Shown piece by piece: positions 37,322 through 48,933 of a DNA stretch of 64,000 nucleotides. The stretch comes from Haematobia irritans (lineage: Eukaryota; Arthropoda; Insecta; Diptera; Muscidae), in NCBI RefSeq assembly GCF_050003625.1, contig NC_134400.1, positions 190,059,726 to 190,123,725 on the forward strand, read 5' to 3'. Made by a program: the position numbers and the translations under genes. The notes beneath the pieces are model-generated. The model saw nothing but the letters and a program-made list of their open reading frames with translations. It did not search any database and had not been told where the DNA came from. Each line of letters opens with the position of its first letter. Position 1 is the stretch's first letter.

Positions 37322-40300
37322 CTGTAAATGGAATAAAGGAAACCATACAAAGGAAGATAATTAGTAAAACTTTTCCAAACATTGTGACATAGTGATTTCA
37401 ATTAAAAAAAACCCTATTACCAAAAATCAAAATACTGGCTGTTAAGAAAATGTTATTGCTGATACCAACTGAATGTATACCACTATGAATGAAGGAATGA
37501 ATCTTTATTTATAAATTCTTTTCTATAGCTCACAAAATTAATAAATAAAAAATTATAACTTTGTTCTTAAGCAATTGAAAATTTTACGACTATGACAAAA
37601 GACCGCTAGGTTTAAATCTTAAAGAGAATATTTGGAAAAATAGTAAAGCCATTTTCTATGAATAATATATTTGTTCGTTAATCCCGAAATTTAAAAGGCA
37701 ACCGTTGTACGCGTATTTTTGTGGATTTTTAAAAATTTTCAAAAAAAAAAAATATCAGACGACATTTTTCAATTCTTCAAAAAGTCGATCAGACGATATT
37801 TCCAAATTTTACAAAAGTCCAAAGGTCACCTTTTGATTAACGACTTTTCAAATTTTCAAAAAGGCAAATGATCGAAATGTCAATTTTTTGGTTTTGTTTA
37901 CAATAACTAATCTACAAATACAATGACATGGATAATGATGTGTGACCAACATTAGGTGCCTATCGCACAAATCTTCGAAAGAGGCAAAAAAATCGATTTT
38001 TATTCTAAGAATTAAAATTTTGAAAAAATTTTCTATAGAAATAAAATTTTGCCAACATTTTCTATAGAAATAAAATTTTGCAAAATTTTCTATAAAAAAA
38101 ATTTTGAGAGAATTTTCTATAAAACCAAAATTCTGACATTTTCTACAGACATAAAATTTTGCCAAAATTTTCTATAGAGATACAATTTTGCCAAACTTTT
38201 CTATAGAAAGAAAAATTTTGACAAAATTTTCTATAAAAATTAAATTTCGGCAAAATTTTCTACAGCAATAAAAATTTCACAAAATTTTCTATAGAAATAA
38301 TATCTGAGAAAAATTTCTACAGAAATTAAATTTTGACAAAATTTAATTTTGACAAAATTTTCTATAAAAATTAAATTTTGACAAAATTTTCTATAAAAAT
38401 TAAATTTTGACAAAATTTTTTACAGAAATAAAATTTTTGACAAAATTTTCTATAGAAATAAAATTTTCAAAAAATTTTCTATAGAAATAAATTTTTCAAA
38501 AAATTTTCTATAGAAATAAAATTTTGACAAAATTTTCTATAGAAATAAAATTTTGACAAAATTTCCATAGAAATAAAATTTTGACAAAATTTCCATAGAA
38601 ATAAAATTTTTACAACATTTTCTATAGAAAAAAATTTTGACAAAATTTTCTACAGAAATAAAATTTTGACAAAATTTTCTATAGAAATAAAATTTAGACA
38701 AAATTTCCATAGAAATAAAATTTGTAACAACATTTTCTATAGAAATAAAATTTTGACCAAATTCTCAAAAAAATAAAATTTTGTTAGCTGATAGCCTAAG
38801 TAGCTAATGCTAGATTTTTCTCTATTATTCTTATATTTACTATAAGTTTAATAAACAAATAAATGAAATAAAATAATAAATAATAAAATGTTGACCATAG
38901 AATAAAAATAGCACAACATTTTGTATAGAAATAAAATTTCCAAAAAAAATCTATAGAAATAAAATTTTAACAAAAACCTATAGAAAAAAAATTTTGACAA
39001 AATTTTCTATAGAAATAAAACTTTGGTAAAATTTCCTATAGAATTAAAATTTCACAAAATTTTCTATAGAAATAAAATTTCACAAAAAAAAAACTTCCAT
39101 AGAAATAAAAGTGTGACAAAATTTCCATAGAAATAAAATGTTGACTAAATTTCCATGGTATAAAAATTGAAAAAAAAAAATCCCATAGAATAAAAACTGC
39201 ACAAAATTTGGTATAGGAATAAAATTTTTCACAAAATTTTCTATAGAAATAAAATTTTCAAAAAATTTTCTATAGAAATAAAATTTTCAAAAAATTTTCT
39301 ACAGAAATAAAATTTTGACAAAATTTTCTATAGGAATAAAATTTTACAAAATTTTCTATAGGAATAAAACTTCCATAGAAATAAAAGTTTGACAAAATTT
39401 CCATAGAAATAAAATTTTGACCAAATTTCCATAGAATAAAAATTGAACAAAATTTCCCATAGAATAAAAATTGCACAAAATTTTGTATCGAAATAAAATT
39501 TTCAAAAAAAATTTCTATAGAAATAAAATTTTGACAAAAAGTTCTAAAGAAAAAAATTTTGACAAAATTTTCTATAGAAATAAAACTTTGGTAAAATTTT
39601 CTATAGAAATAAAATTTCAAAAAAAAAACTTCGATAGAAATAAAAGTTTGACAAAATTTCCATAGAAATAAAATGTTCACCAAATTTCTATAGAATAAAC
39701 ATTGAAGAAAATTTCCCATAGAATAAAAACTGTACAAAATTTTGTATAGAAATAAAATTTTCTACAGAAATAAAATTTTGACAAAATGTTCTATAGAAAT
39801 AAAATCTTGACAAAATTTTCTATAGAAATAAAATGTTGACAATATTTTCTATAGAAATAAAACTTTGGTAAAATTTTCTATAGAAATAAAACTTTGGTAA
39901 AATTTTCTATAGAAATAAAATTTTGGTAAAATTTTCTATTGAAGTAAAATTTTTGTAAAATTGTCCATAGAAATAAAATTTCCACTAAATTTTCTATACC
40001 ACTAAAATTTCACAAATTTTTCTATTGAAATAAAATTTCACAAAAAAAACTTCCATAGAAATAAAAGTTTGACAAAATGCACATAGAAATAAAATGCTGA
40101 CTAAATTTCCATAGAATAAAAATTGAAAAAAATTTCCCATAGAATAAAAACTGCACAAAATTTTGTATAGAAATAAAATGTTTGACAAAAAAAAAAAGAA
40201 ATAAAATTTTTCACAAAATTTTCTATATAAATAAAATTTTCAAAAAATTTTGTACAGAAATAAAATTTTGACAAAATGTTCTATAAAAATTAAATTTTGA

Positions 40301-42768
40301 CAAAATTTTCTATAAAAATTAAAATTTGACAAAATTTTCTATAGAAATAAAAGTTTGACAATATTTTCTATAGAAATAAAACTTTGGTAAAATTTTCTAC
40401 AGAAATTAAATGTTGGTAAAGTTTTCTATAGAAGTAAAATTTCCACAAAATTTTCTATAGAAATAAAATTTTCAGAAAATTTTCGATAGAAACAAAATTT
40501 TGACAAAATTTTCTATAGAAATAAAATTTTGACAAAATTCCAATAGAAATAAAATGTTGGCAACATTTTCTATAGAAATAAAAGTTTGACAAAATTTCCA
40601 TAGAAATAAAATGTTGACCAAATTTCCATAGAATAAAAATTGAACAATATTTCCCATAGAATAAAAATTGGACAAAATTTTGTATAGAAATAAAATTTTC
40701 AAAAAAAAATTCTATAGTAATAAAATTTTAACAAAAAGTTCTATAGAAAAACATTTTTGACAAAATTTTCTATAGAAATAAAACTTTGGTAAAATTTTCT
40801 ATAGAAATAAAATTTCACAAAATTTTCTATAGGAATAAAACTTCCATAGAAATAAAAGTTTGACAAAATTTCCATAGAAATAAAATGTTGACCAAATTTC
40901 CATAGAGTAAAAATTAAACAATATTTCCCATAGAATAAAAATTGGACAAAATTTTCTATAGAAAAAAATCTTCAAGAAATTTTCTATAGAAATAAAATTT
41001 TCAAAAAATTTTCTATAGAAATAAAATTTTCCAAAAACTTTCTATAGAAATAATATTTTGACAAAATTTTCTACAGAAATACAATTTAGACAAAATTTTC
41101 TATAGAAATAAAATTTTGACAAAATTTCCATAGAATAAAAATTGCACAAAATTTTCCATAGAATAAAAATTGGACAAAATTTTGTATAGAAATAAAATTT
41201 TCAAAAAAAAAAATTCTATAGTAATAAAATTTTAACAAAAAGTTCTATAGAAAAACATTTTTGACAAAATTTTCTATAGAAATAAAACTTTGGTAAAATT
41301 TTCTATAGAAATAAAATTGCACAAAATTTTCTATAGAAATAAAATTTCACAAAAAAAAAACTTCCATAGAAATAAAAGTTTGACAAAATTTCCATAGAAA
41401 TAAAATGTTGACCAAATTTCCATAGAATAAAAATTGAAGAAAACTTCCCATAGAATAAAAACTGCACAAAATTTTGTATAGAAATAAAATTTTCAAAAAA
41501 TTTTCTATAGAAATAAAATTTTCAAAAAATTTTCTATAGAAATAAAATTTTGACAAAATTTTCTATAGAAATAAAATTTTACAAAATTTTCTATAGGAAT
41601 AAAACTTCCATAGAAATAAAAGTTTGACAAAATTTCCATAGAAATAAAATGTTGACCAAATTTCCATAGAATAAAAATTGCACACAATTTTGTATAGAAA
41701 TAAAATTTTCAAAAAAAAAATTCTATAGAAATAAAATTTTGACAAAAAGTTCTAAAGAAAAAAAATTTTGACAAAATTTTCTATAGAAATAAAACTTTGG
41801 TAAAATTTTCTATAAAAATAAAATGTTGGTAAAATTTTCTATAGAAATAAAATTTCCACAAAAATTTCTATAGAAATAAAATTTTCAGAAAATTTTCTAT
41901 AGAAACAAAATTTTCTACAGAAATAAAATTTTGACAAAATTTTCTATAGAAATAAAATTTTGGCAAAATTTCCATAGTAATAAAATGTTGGCAACACTTT
42001 CTATAGAAATAAAATTTTGGCAAAATTTCCATAGAAATAAAATTTTGACCAAATTTCCATGGAATAAAAATTGCACAAAATTTCCCATAGAATAAAAATT
42101 GCACAAAATTTTGTATAAAAATAATATTTTCAAAAAAAAAAATCTATAGAAATAAAATTTTGACAAAGAGTTCTAAAGAAACAAAAATTTTGACAAAATT
42201 TTCTATAGAAATAAAACTTTGGTAAAATTTTCTATAGAAATAAAATTTTGGTAAAATTTTCTATAGGAATAAAACTTCCATAGAAATAAAAGTTTGACGA
42301 AATTTCCATAGAAATAAAATGTTGACCAAATTTCCATAGAATAAAAATTGAACAAAATCTCCCATAGAATAAAAATTTGTGTATAGAAATAAAATTTTCA
42401 AAAAAATTTCTATAGAAATAAAATTTTCCAAAAATTTTCGATAGAAATAAAATTTGCAAAAAAATTTCTATAGAAATAAAATTTTGACAAAATGTTCTAT
42501 AGAAATAAAATTTTCAAAAAATTTTCTATAGAAATAAAATTTTCCAAAAATTTTCTATAGAAATAAAATTTTCCAAAATATTTCTATAGAAATAAAATTT
42601 TGGTAAAATTTTCTATAGTAGTCAAATTTTTGTAAAATTTTCTATAGAAATAAAATTTCCACAAAATTTTCTATAGAAATAAAATTTTCAGAAAATTTTC
42701 TATAGAAACAAAATTTTGACAAAATTTCCGTAAAAATAAAATTTTGCTCCCTTTTTTACAATTCTTAC
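37322..42768 (-). other. Intron 1 of the Rab26-like gene, largely 29-bp satellite
   Basis: This is a 5,447-bp intron between two phase-0 exons. Most of it (38.0-42.74 kb) is a satellite array that begins about 20 bp inside the donor. The remaining 37322-38010 is plain AT-rich sequence in which I see no other gene. Limits follow from the splice signals at both exons; no cDNA was available. Confidence 0.75.
38010..42740 (-). repeat. 29-bp satellite array S6, inside intron 1
   Basis: This 4.7-kb array is the largest here. Its higher-order pattern has diverged monomers TTTCCATAGAATAAAAATTG and ACTTCCATAGAAATAAAAGT recurring about eight times between 39.37 and 42.3 kb. It stops about 30 bp short of the splice donor of the first Rab26-like coding exon. 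Confidence 0.97.
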
Positions 42769-43149
42769 CTTATGATTCACTGTATCATCGAAAGGTGGCT
42801 GATGATGTACTGGCGGCTGATACATGCCCACTTCATCATAATGATACGAACGCCAATCATCATCATAGTCTTCTATTGTATAGCCGGCATCCTCCAAGGC
42901 ATATAATTGCAAAGCCTCCCGTGGTGGTCTATAGCCTGGATAGCCTGTGGCCTGTGTTGTACTCGCCTGCGACCTACAATATTCGGATGAAGCTAAAGCG
43001 CCATCTCCATAATAACCAGAGCCACGTGTTAAACTATGTTCCTCTTCCTGTTTACGGCGTCGAGCTTCCTCGACACGTCTCTGTGTGGTCTCAGGATCTT
43101 CGAATACATCATCGCTCATACTGCTGGCATCATCAGGTATTTGTGCCAT
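42769..43149 (-). CDS. Rab26: First coding exon of a Rab26-like small GTPase
   Basis: The exon encodes a 127-residue acidic, low-complexity N-terminal extension rich in D, E, Y and Q. It starts MAQIPDDASSMSDD, has a charged helix-like stretch RRVEEARRRKQEEE near residues 24-37, and ends ...DDTVNHK. The start ATG at 43149 has a good fly context (A at -3, G at +4) and follows an A-rich run. The frame stays open past the exon only into satellite sequence, but a strong splice donor (AAG then GTAAGA, GT at 42768-42767) ends the exon exactly on a codon boundary. Joined in phase 0 to the exon at 37211-37321 it reads ...NHK-TILLGDSGVGKT, the expected start of a Rab G domain. Long poorly conserved N-termini are known for Rab26. 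The exon and splice sites are seen directly; the symbol is inference, with Rab37-type or another Rab as alternatives. Base composition is far less AT-rich than the flanks. Confidence 0.8.
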
Positions 43150-43981
43150 GTTTTTTTTTTTTGGTTTCTTTGATTAGGTTTTTGGTTTAGTCTTTGATAG
43201 TTACTTGTTTGGTATTTGCTTATATTTCAATTGATGTCAGTTTCCTTTTATAGCTGTTTAGTTTTTTTTTTTTTGTTTAATATGTGGGAATATATTGGTG
43301 TTTGTTAAACTTTAGAAGTTGGAATTGATTGTTTTAGGTATTTTAAATTTCTCTTGCTTTAACTTTCTTAGGTTTTATTTCAATTAAATTAAATTTGCAG
43401 ATATGTTTTCTTAGGCTAGAGTTAGATTTTTTTAATGGTTTTCGTTCTTAAGTAAATGGTGGGAAATCGAGAACTTTTTTTTTTAAACATCGAATTTTGT
43501 AGAGGGTTGGGTTTATGTCTACAATTTCTTTTTTAGAGATAGACTTAGAATTTTTATTATATCATTACTTGTTGTTTACTATAAATTGTAGAGAGCTTTT
43601 TTGAAATTTTTTGCAGAGAGTAATTGTATAACTAAAGCTTTCGGTTTGTATATTCTAGTGTTATATTCTGTCAGCATCCATTTCCGGTTTTGGTCCTTGG
43701 CTTGTTTTGGTTGGCGTTCCATTAAGCTTTCAGCATATACAAAAAACTTTTAGTTTTATGAAATTGCTACAAAGAAAACAAATAAAATAAAAACAATCAC
43801 AATCACAATAACATTAGATATTGTCAAAGCTTTCTCCAGAGTGTAGGAAATACACCTTTCGTATTTCCTACTCTCTGCTTTCTCATTAGTTAGAGTGGCC
43901 AGATATACAATAAAATTCAAATACAATAAACGCAAGTATGAGCATGTTTCATATGAGGATGAGCCCCATCCCTAACATATA
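43150..43981. other. 5' flank or 5' UTR of the Rab26-like gene
   Basis: T-rich on the plus strand (A-rich in the transcript), no upstream coding signal. Holds the hairpin at 43838-43877. A transcription start could not be placed. Confidence 0.5.
43838..43877. repeat. Hairpin upstream of the Rab26-like start
   Basis: GTAGGAAATAC (43843-43853) and GTATTTCCTAC (43861-43871) form a perfect 11-bp stem with a 7-nt loop, extending with one mismatch to CAGAG/CTCTG. It lies between the first exon and mariner copy 2. Confidence 0.7.
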
Positions 43982-45267
43982 ACAGGTTGGCTGATAAGTC
44001 CCCGGTCTGACACATAGATGGCGTCGCTAGCATTAAATGCATATTATTTTTAACATATATAGTACCAACCTTCAAATGATTCGTGTCTGTAAGTCAATTA
44101 GTTTGTGAGATAGAGCGTCTTTTGTGAAGTAACTTTTGTTATTGTGAAAAAAAAATGGAAAAAAAGGAATTTCGTGTTTTGATAAAATACTGTTTTCTGA
44201 AGGGAAAACATACGGTGGAAGCAAAAACTTGGCTAGATAATGAGTTTCCGGACTCTGGCCCAGGGAAATCAACAATAATTGATTGGTATGCAAAATTCAA
44301 GGGTGGTGAAATGAGCACGGAAGACGGTGAACGCAGTGGACGCCCGAAAGAGGTGATTACCGACGAAAACATCAAAAAAATCCACAAAATGATTTTGAAT
44401 GACCGTAAAATGAAGTTGATCGAGATAGCAGGGACCTTAAAGATATCAAAGGAACGTGTTGGTCATATCATTCATCAATATTTGGATATTCGGAAGCTCT
44501 GTGCAAAATGGTTGCCGCGCGAGCTCACATTTGACCAAAAACAACAACGTGTTGATGATTCTGATCGGTGTTGGCAGCTGTTAACTCGTAATACACCCGA
44601 GTTTTTCCGTCGATATGTGACAATGGATGAAACATGGCTCCATCACTACACTCCTGAGTCCAATCGACAGTCGGCTGGGTGGACAGCGACCGGTGAACCG
44701 TCTCCGAAGCGTGGAAAGACTCAAAAGTCCGCTGGCAAAGTAATGGCCTCTGTTTTTTGGGATGCGCATGGAATAATTTTTATCGATTATCTTGAGAAGG
44801 GAAAAACCATTAACAGTGACTATTATATGGCATTATTGGAGCGTTTGAAGGTCGAAATCGCGGCAAAACGGCCCCATATGAAGAAGAAAAAAGTGTTGTT
44901 CCACCAAGACAACGCACCATGCCACAAGTCATTGAGAACGATGGCAAAAATTCATGAATTGGGCTTGGAATTGCTTCCTCACCCACCGTATTCTCCAGAT
45001 CTGGCCCCCAGCGACTTTTCTTGTCCTCAGACATCAAAAGGATGCTCGCAGGAAAAAAATTTGGCTGCAATGAGGAGGTGATCACCGAAACTGAGGCCTA
45101 TTTTGAGGCAAAACCGAAGGAGTACTACCGAAACGGTATCAAAAAATTGGATGGTCGTTATAATCGTTGTATCGCTCTTGAAGGGAACTATGTTGAATAA
45201 TAAAAACGAATTTTGACAAAAAAATATGTTTTTCTTCGTTAGACCGGGGACTTATCAGCCAACCTGT
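43982..45267 (+). mobile_element. Himar1-like mariner (irritans subfamily), copy 2
   Basis: This 1,286-bp element has well-preserved terminal repeats (ACAGGTTGGCTGATAAGTCC at each end) and TA duplications at 43980-43981 and 45268-45269. It lies about 830 bp upstream of the Rab26-like start codon, in the opposite orientation, so it may sit in the promoter or 5' UTR region. It looks younger than copy 1 because its termini are intact and it has a single coding lesion. Confidence 0.94.
44155..45200 (+). pseudogene. Mariner transposase with a single late frameshift
   Basis: The frame opens at ATG 44155 (MEKKEFRVLIKYCF), the canonical irritans-subfamily start with its helix-turn-helix DNA-binding half. 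It runs through MDETW, HQDNAPCHKS and APSDF, so all three catalytic Asp residues are in frame. One T is missing from the run at about 45015-45019 (copy 1 has one more), so translation leaves frame right after SDF. The expected C-terminus (about 60 codons, ending with the conserved NYVE) continues in the next frame to TAA at 45198. Length is 1,046 nt against 1,047 for an intact gene. The C-terminal truncation is expected to inactivate it. Confidence 0.92.
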
Positions 45268-45329
45268 TATAAAACTGGACTTGCAAATTGGTTTCAACAC
45301 ATTCTCAATGTTTGAAACATGGAAATTAA

Positions 45330-46017
45330 TTTCCATAAAAATGTTATCAATATTTTATTTCTATAGAAAATGTTGTCAAAATTTTATTTCTATAGAATAT
45401 TTCATCAAAATCTTATTTCTATAGAAATTTTTGTAAAAATTTATTCCTATAGAAAATTTTGCCAAAATTTTATTTCTATAGAAAATTTTGCCAAAAAATT
45501 TATTTCTATAAAAAATTTTGTCAAAATTCTATTTCTATAGAAATTTTTGACAAAACTTTATGTCAATAGAAAATTTGGTCAAAATTTTATCTCTATAGAA
45601 AATTTTGTCAAAATGTTTTTCTATAGAATTTTTGACAAAGCATTATTTCAATAGAACATTTTGTCAAAATTTTTTCTATAGAAAATTTTGTCAAAATTTT
45701 TTTTCTATAGAAAATTTTGTCAACATTTTTTTTCTATAGAAAATTTTGTCAAAATTTTAATTCTATAAAAAAAAACATTTAGATAAAATTTTATTTCTAT
45801 CAAACATTTTGTCAAAATTTTAGAACTATAGAAAATTTTGTTAAAATTTTAATTCTATAAAAAAAAATTAGACAAAATTTTATTTCTATAGAAAATTTTG
45901 TCAAAATTTTATTTCCATAGAAAATTTTGTCAAAATTTTATCCCTATAGAAAATTTTGTCAAAATTTTATTTCCATAGAAAATTTTGTACCTCTTATTTG
46001 GTGTGGAATATTTTGTA
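45330..46017 (+). repeat. 29-bp satellite array S7
   Basis: Forward monomers starting 60 bp after mariner copy 2 and ending in a T module (46018-46110). Confidence 0.96.
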
Positions 46018-46110
46018 AAATCTACCAAGACATAAAGAATTCTACCAATCTACCACACAGTAAAAAAACGATCATTTTTAGTAGAATTCTACCAACTGTG
46101 GCAACCGTGG
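46018..46110 (+). repeat. T module capping satellite S7
   Basis: Best-preserved copy. TCTACCAAGACATAAAGAAT, then GTAGAATTCTACCAACTGTG and GGCAACCGTGG. AGAATTCTACC occurs twice, giving an internal repeat. Confidence 0.82.
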
Positions 46111-46321
46111 TCTAGAAGCCCAAGAAGTCATACCAGGTGATCCGTCTATATTTTCAGGAAAATCTTTAGTACTTCTGTATAATCTGAAACCAAAATTGAA
46201 AATCATATTTTACCCGGCAAATTCAAAAATCTACAAATATTTAAAAACTCTGTGAAGTGTAAAAATATCTCTTCTCTGTATCTTTTAAGATACAACCACT
46301 ATTTTTGCAAAAAACACATTT

Positions 46322-46766
46322 AGGTTAGGTTAGGTTAGGTGGCAGCCCGATCAGGCTCACTTAGACTATTCAGTCCATTGTGATACCACATTGGTGAACT
46401 TCTCTCTTAACACTGAGTGCTGCCCGATTCTATGTTAAGCTAAGAGAGAAGTTCACTACTGTGGTATCACAATGGACTGAATAGTCTAAGTGAGCCTGAT
46501 ACATCGGGCTGCCACATAACCTAACCTAACCTATGTTAAGCTCAATGACAAGGGACCTCCTTTTTATAGCCGAGTCCGAACGGCGTTCCACATTGCAGTG
46601 AAACCACTTAGAGAAGTTTTGAAACCCTCAGAAATGTTACCAGCATTACTGAGGTGGGATAATTCACCGCTGAAAAACTTTTTGGTGTTCGGTCGAAGCA
46701 GGAATCGAACACACGACCTTGTGTATGTAAGGCAGGCATGCTAACCATTGCAACACGGTGGCTCCC
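46322..46766 (-). mobile_element. tRNA-derived SINE containing a second, 5'-truncated SINE
   Basis: This is a complete minus-strand SINE: TTAGGT tail at the left, B-box complement near 46692 (GGAATCGAACACACGACC), head ending at GGCTCCC. It is flanked by a 13-bp duplication, AAAAAACACATTT, at 46309-46321 and ending 46781. It is interrupted at 46442-46531 by a plus-strand SINE 3' half with its own 11-bp duplication TATGTTAAGCT. Confidence 0.9.
46442..46531 (+). mobile_element. 5'-truncated SINE copy nested in the SINE at 46.3-46.8 kb
   Basis: The ~90-bp fragment runs from AAGAGAGAAGTTCAC to the CCTAACCTAACC tail. TATGTTAAGCT occurs on both sides (46431-46441 and 46532-46542), so it arrived by retroposition, truncated at its 5' end. 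Confidence 0.85.
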
Positions 46767-46837
46767 AAAAAAAACACATTTGGATTCATAGTCTTTCCTT
46801 GCCGGATTTAAAACATGAGAAATATCGAACCTAACGT

Positions 46838-46975
46838 GGTGCAATGGCTATCATGCCCGCCTTTCAGCGATGGTTTATCCCCTCTCAGTATCCCCCTAGT
46901 AATATTTTCGAGTAATTCAAAGCTTATCTAAGGGCTTTCACCTTGCCTATAAAAAGGAGTACCCTTGTCAATACA
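46838..46975 (+). mobile_element. Degenerate partial copy of the same SINE
   Basis: GTGGTGCAATGGCTATCATG and later GCCTATAAAAAGGAGTACCC match the SINE head and body, with many changes and internal losses between them. Confidence 0.6.
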
Positions 46976-48660
46976 AAAAATAAATTAAAAACTCGATTAT
47001 CAGGTCACAAATCAGATCTGAAACACCGTTTGCAGAGACCTATGCAAAAAACAGCATCACCCAGATTTGGAGAGAGCGCGTGTGTTACAGTGTGTGAGTA
47101 ATTACAACAAGAGAATAACACTGGAGATGTTGCACATTCTCAATACACCAACACAGAAGCGAATAAACTATAAGACACACACTGACAATTTGGCGCAAAA
47201 AATACTGAAATCTCATTAAAAAAAGCAAAGCGCAGCAGAGTAAGCGTTAGTAATGCAACTGACACCGTCGTTAGCTATTTACTCTACAGTGTGAGTGTTT
47301 TCAATGTAACATGCAATTTATACATATTTAAATGTATTGTGTATATATTTTCTTTTCTACACTGAAAAAACAATGAACCCACCAGGAAGAAAACTTTCGG
47401 TTAATTTTAGAAAATTTTGAATATGTCTTTAGTGACATACGAAGTTCATGATGGACGCATTTTTGGTAAAATTTACAAATTTAAAGAAATTTTGAACTAT
47501 TTTGTGGAAGACACGAATTTAGTTCATCTTTATGCTTCATTGGAGTATATTTTTTTCCTCGGCTTTAGTTAATTTAACTAACGTACACAAAAAATTATTA
47601 GAGTAAAGAAAACTTTCTCTAAACACAATAATTCCATGAACTAAAATAAAGTTAAATTGGCTTTAGTGAAAAAGAGAGTTCACTTCTTTTGAGTGTATAC
47701 GCAGAAAAATTTTCCCGATTAAGTCTTTCAATGAAAAGACGAAATATTGAATAAACAAAAATTAATCATACAGACCTCAATTTGGAAATTTTATTTCAAT
47801 TGGGAAATTTTATTTCTATAGAAAATTTTGTCAAAATTTTATTTCTATAGAAAATTTTATTTCTATAAATAATATTGTCAAAATTTTATTTCCATAGAAA
47901 ATGTTGTCACAGTTTTATTTCTATTTTTATAGAAAATTTTGGCAAAATTTATTTTTTTATCAAACATCTTGTCAAAATTTTATTTCTAAAGAAAATTTTG
48001 TCAAAATTTTATTTCTATAGAAATTTTTTTAGACTTTATTTCTATAGAAATTTTTGTCAAAATTATATTTCTATAGAAAATTTTATCAACGTTTTATTTC
48101 TTGAGAAAATTTTGTCAAAATTGTATTTCTATAAAAAATTTTGTCAAAATTCTATTTCTATAGAAAATTTTGTCAAAATTTTATTTCAATAGAAAATTTT
48201 GTCATAGTTTTATTTCTATTTTCTATTTTTATATAAAATTTTGACAAAATTTATTTCCCTGGCAAACATTTTGTCAACATTTTATTTCTATAGAAAATTT
48301 TGTCAAAATTTTAGTTCTTTAGAAAATTTAGTTAAAATTTTATTTCTACAGACAATTTTGTCAAAATTTCATTTCTATAAAAATTTTTGTCAAAATTTTA
48401 TTTCTATAGAAAATTGTGTCAAAATTTTATTTCTTTAGAAAAATTTGTCAAAATTTCATTTCTTTAGAAAAATTTGTCAAAATTTTATTTCTATAGAAAA
48501 TTGTGTCAAAATTTTATTTCTTTAGAAAATTTTATTTCTGTTGTTTTTGATTTCAGTTTAAAGCCATGCATTGACTAAACTACAAGTGTAGCTTATCCAA
48601 CAGAGGAAAATAATGTTTGTCAAATTTATTTGGGCAAAGCCCTATAGACTGCAAGATGGT

Positions 48661-48705
48661 TAGATATCGCACGTTTCGGAATTACCACATTCCTCATCAG
48701 CATCC
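48661..48705 (-). ncRNA. Degenerate hammerhead ribozyme with destroyed cleavage site
   Basis: On the minus strand the core GGATG-CTGATGA-GGAA...TTCC-GAAACGTGCG is intact. The following bases read ATATC where the other two copies read TCCATC. The U of the NUH triplet and the cleavage-site C are lost, and stem III loses its closing A-U pair. It is predicted to be inactive. It is the mirror partner of the intact copy at 48889-48933. Confidence 0.75.
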
Positions 48706-48888
48706 TCTACTTGCAGCAAAACTATCAACCAATTATCAGAATAAATTCAGGCAGTTCACTAAACCCAAAAGTGAGCTACACTTGAACCTTCCGAAAAAAG
48801 GGTTAAGTTCAAGTGTGGTTCACTTTTGGGTTTAGTGAACTGCCTGAATTTATTCTGATAATTGGTTGATAGTTTTGCTGCAAGTAGA

Positions 48889-48933
48889 GGATGCTGATGA
48901 GGAATGTGGTAATTCCGAAACGTGCGTCCATCT
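48889..48933 (+). ncRNA. Minimal hammerhead ribozyme, intact core (right arm of inverted pair)
   Basis: CTGATGA is at 48894-48900, stem II GGAA/TTCC encloses the same 8-nt loop, and GAAAC starts at 48917. The GTC cleavage triplet is at 48926-48928 with predicted cut after 48928. Stem I pairs GGATG (48889-48893) with CATCT (48929-48933): four Watson-Crick pairs plus a terminal G-T. The core is identical to the 13.1 kb copy. It sits in the right arm of a ~470-bp palindromic arrangement. Confidence 0.85.

Noticed and set aside
42744..43190. 148-codon plus-strand frame opposite the Rab26-like first exon
   Set aside because: It is the antisense shadow of the real exon; its residues have no motif, and the minus frame has the splice signals.
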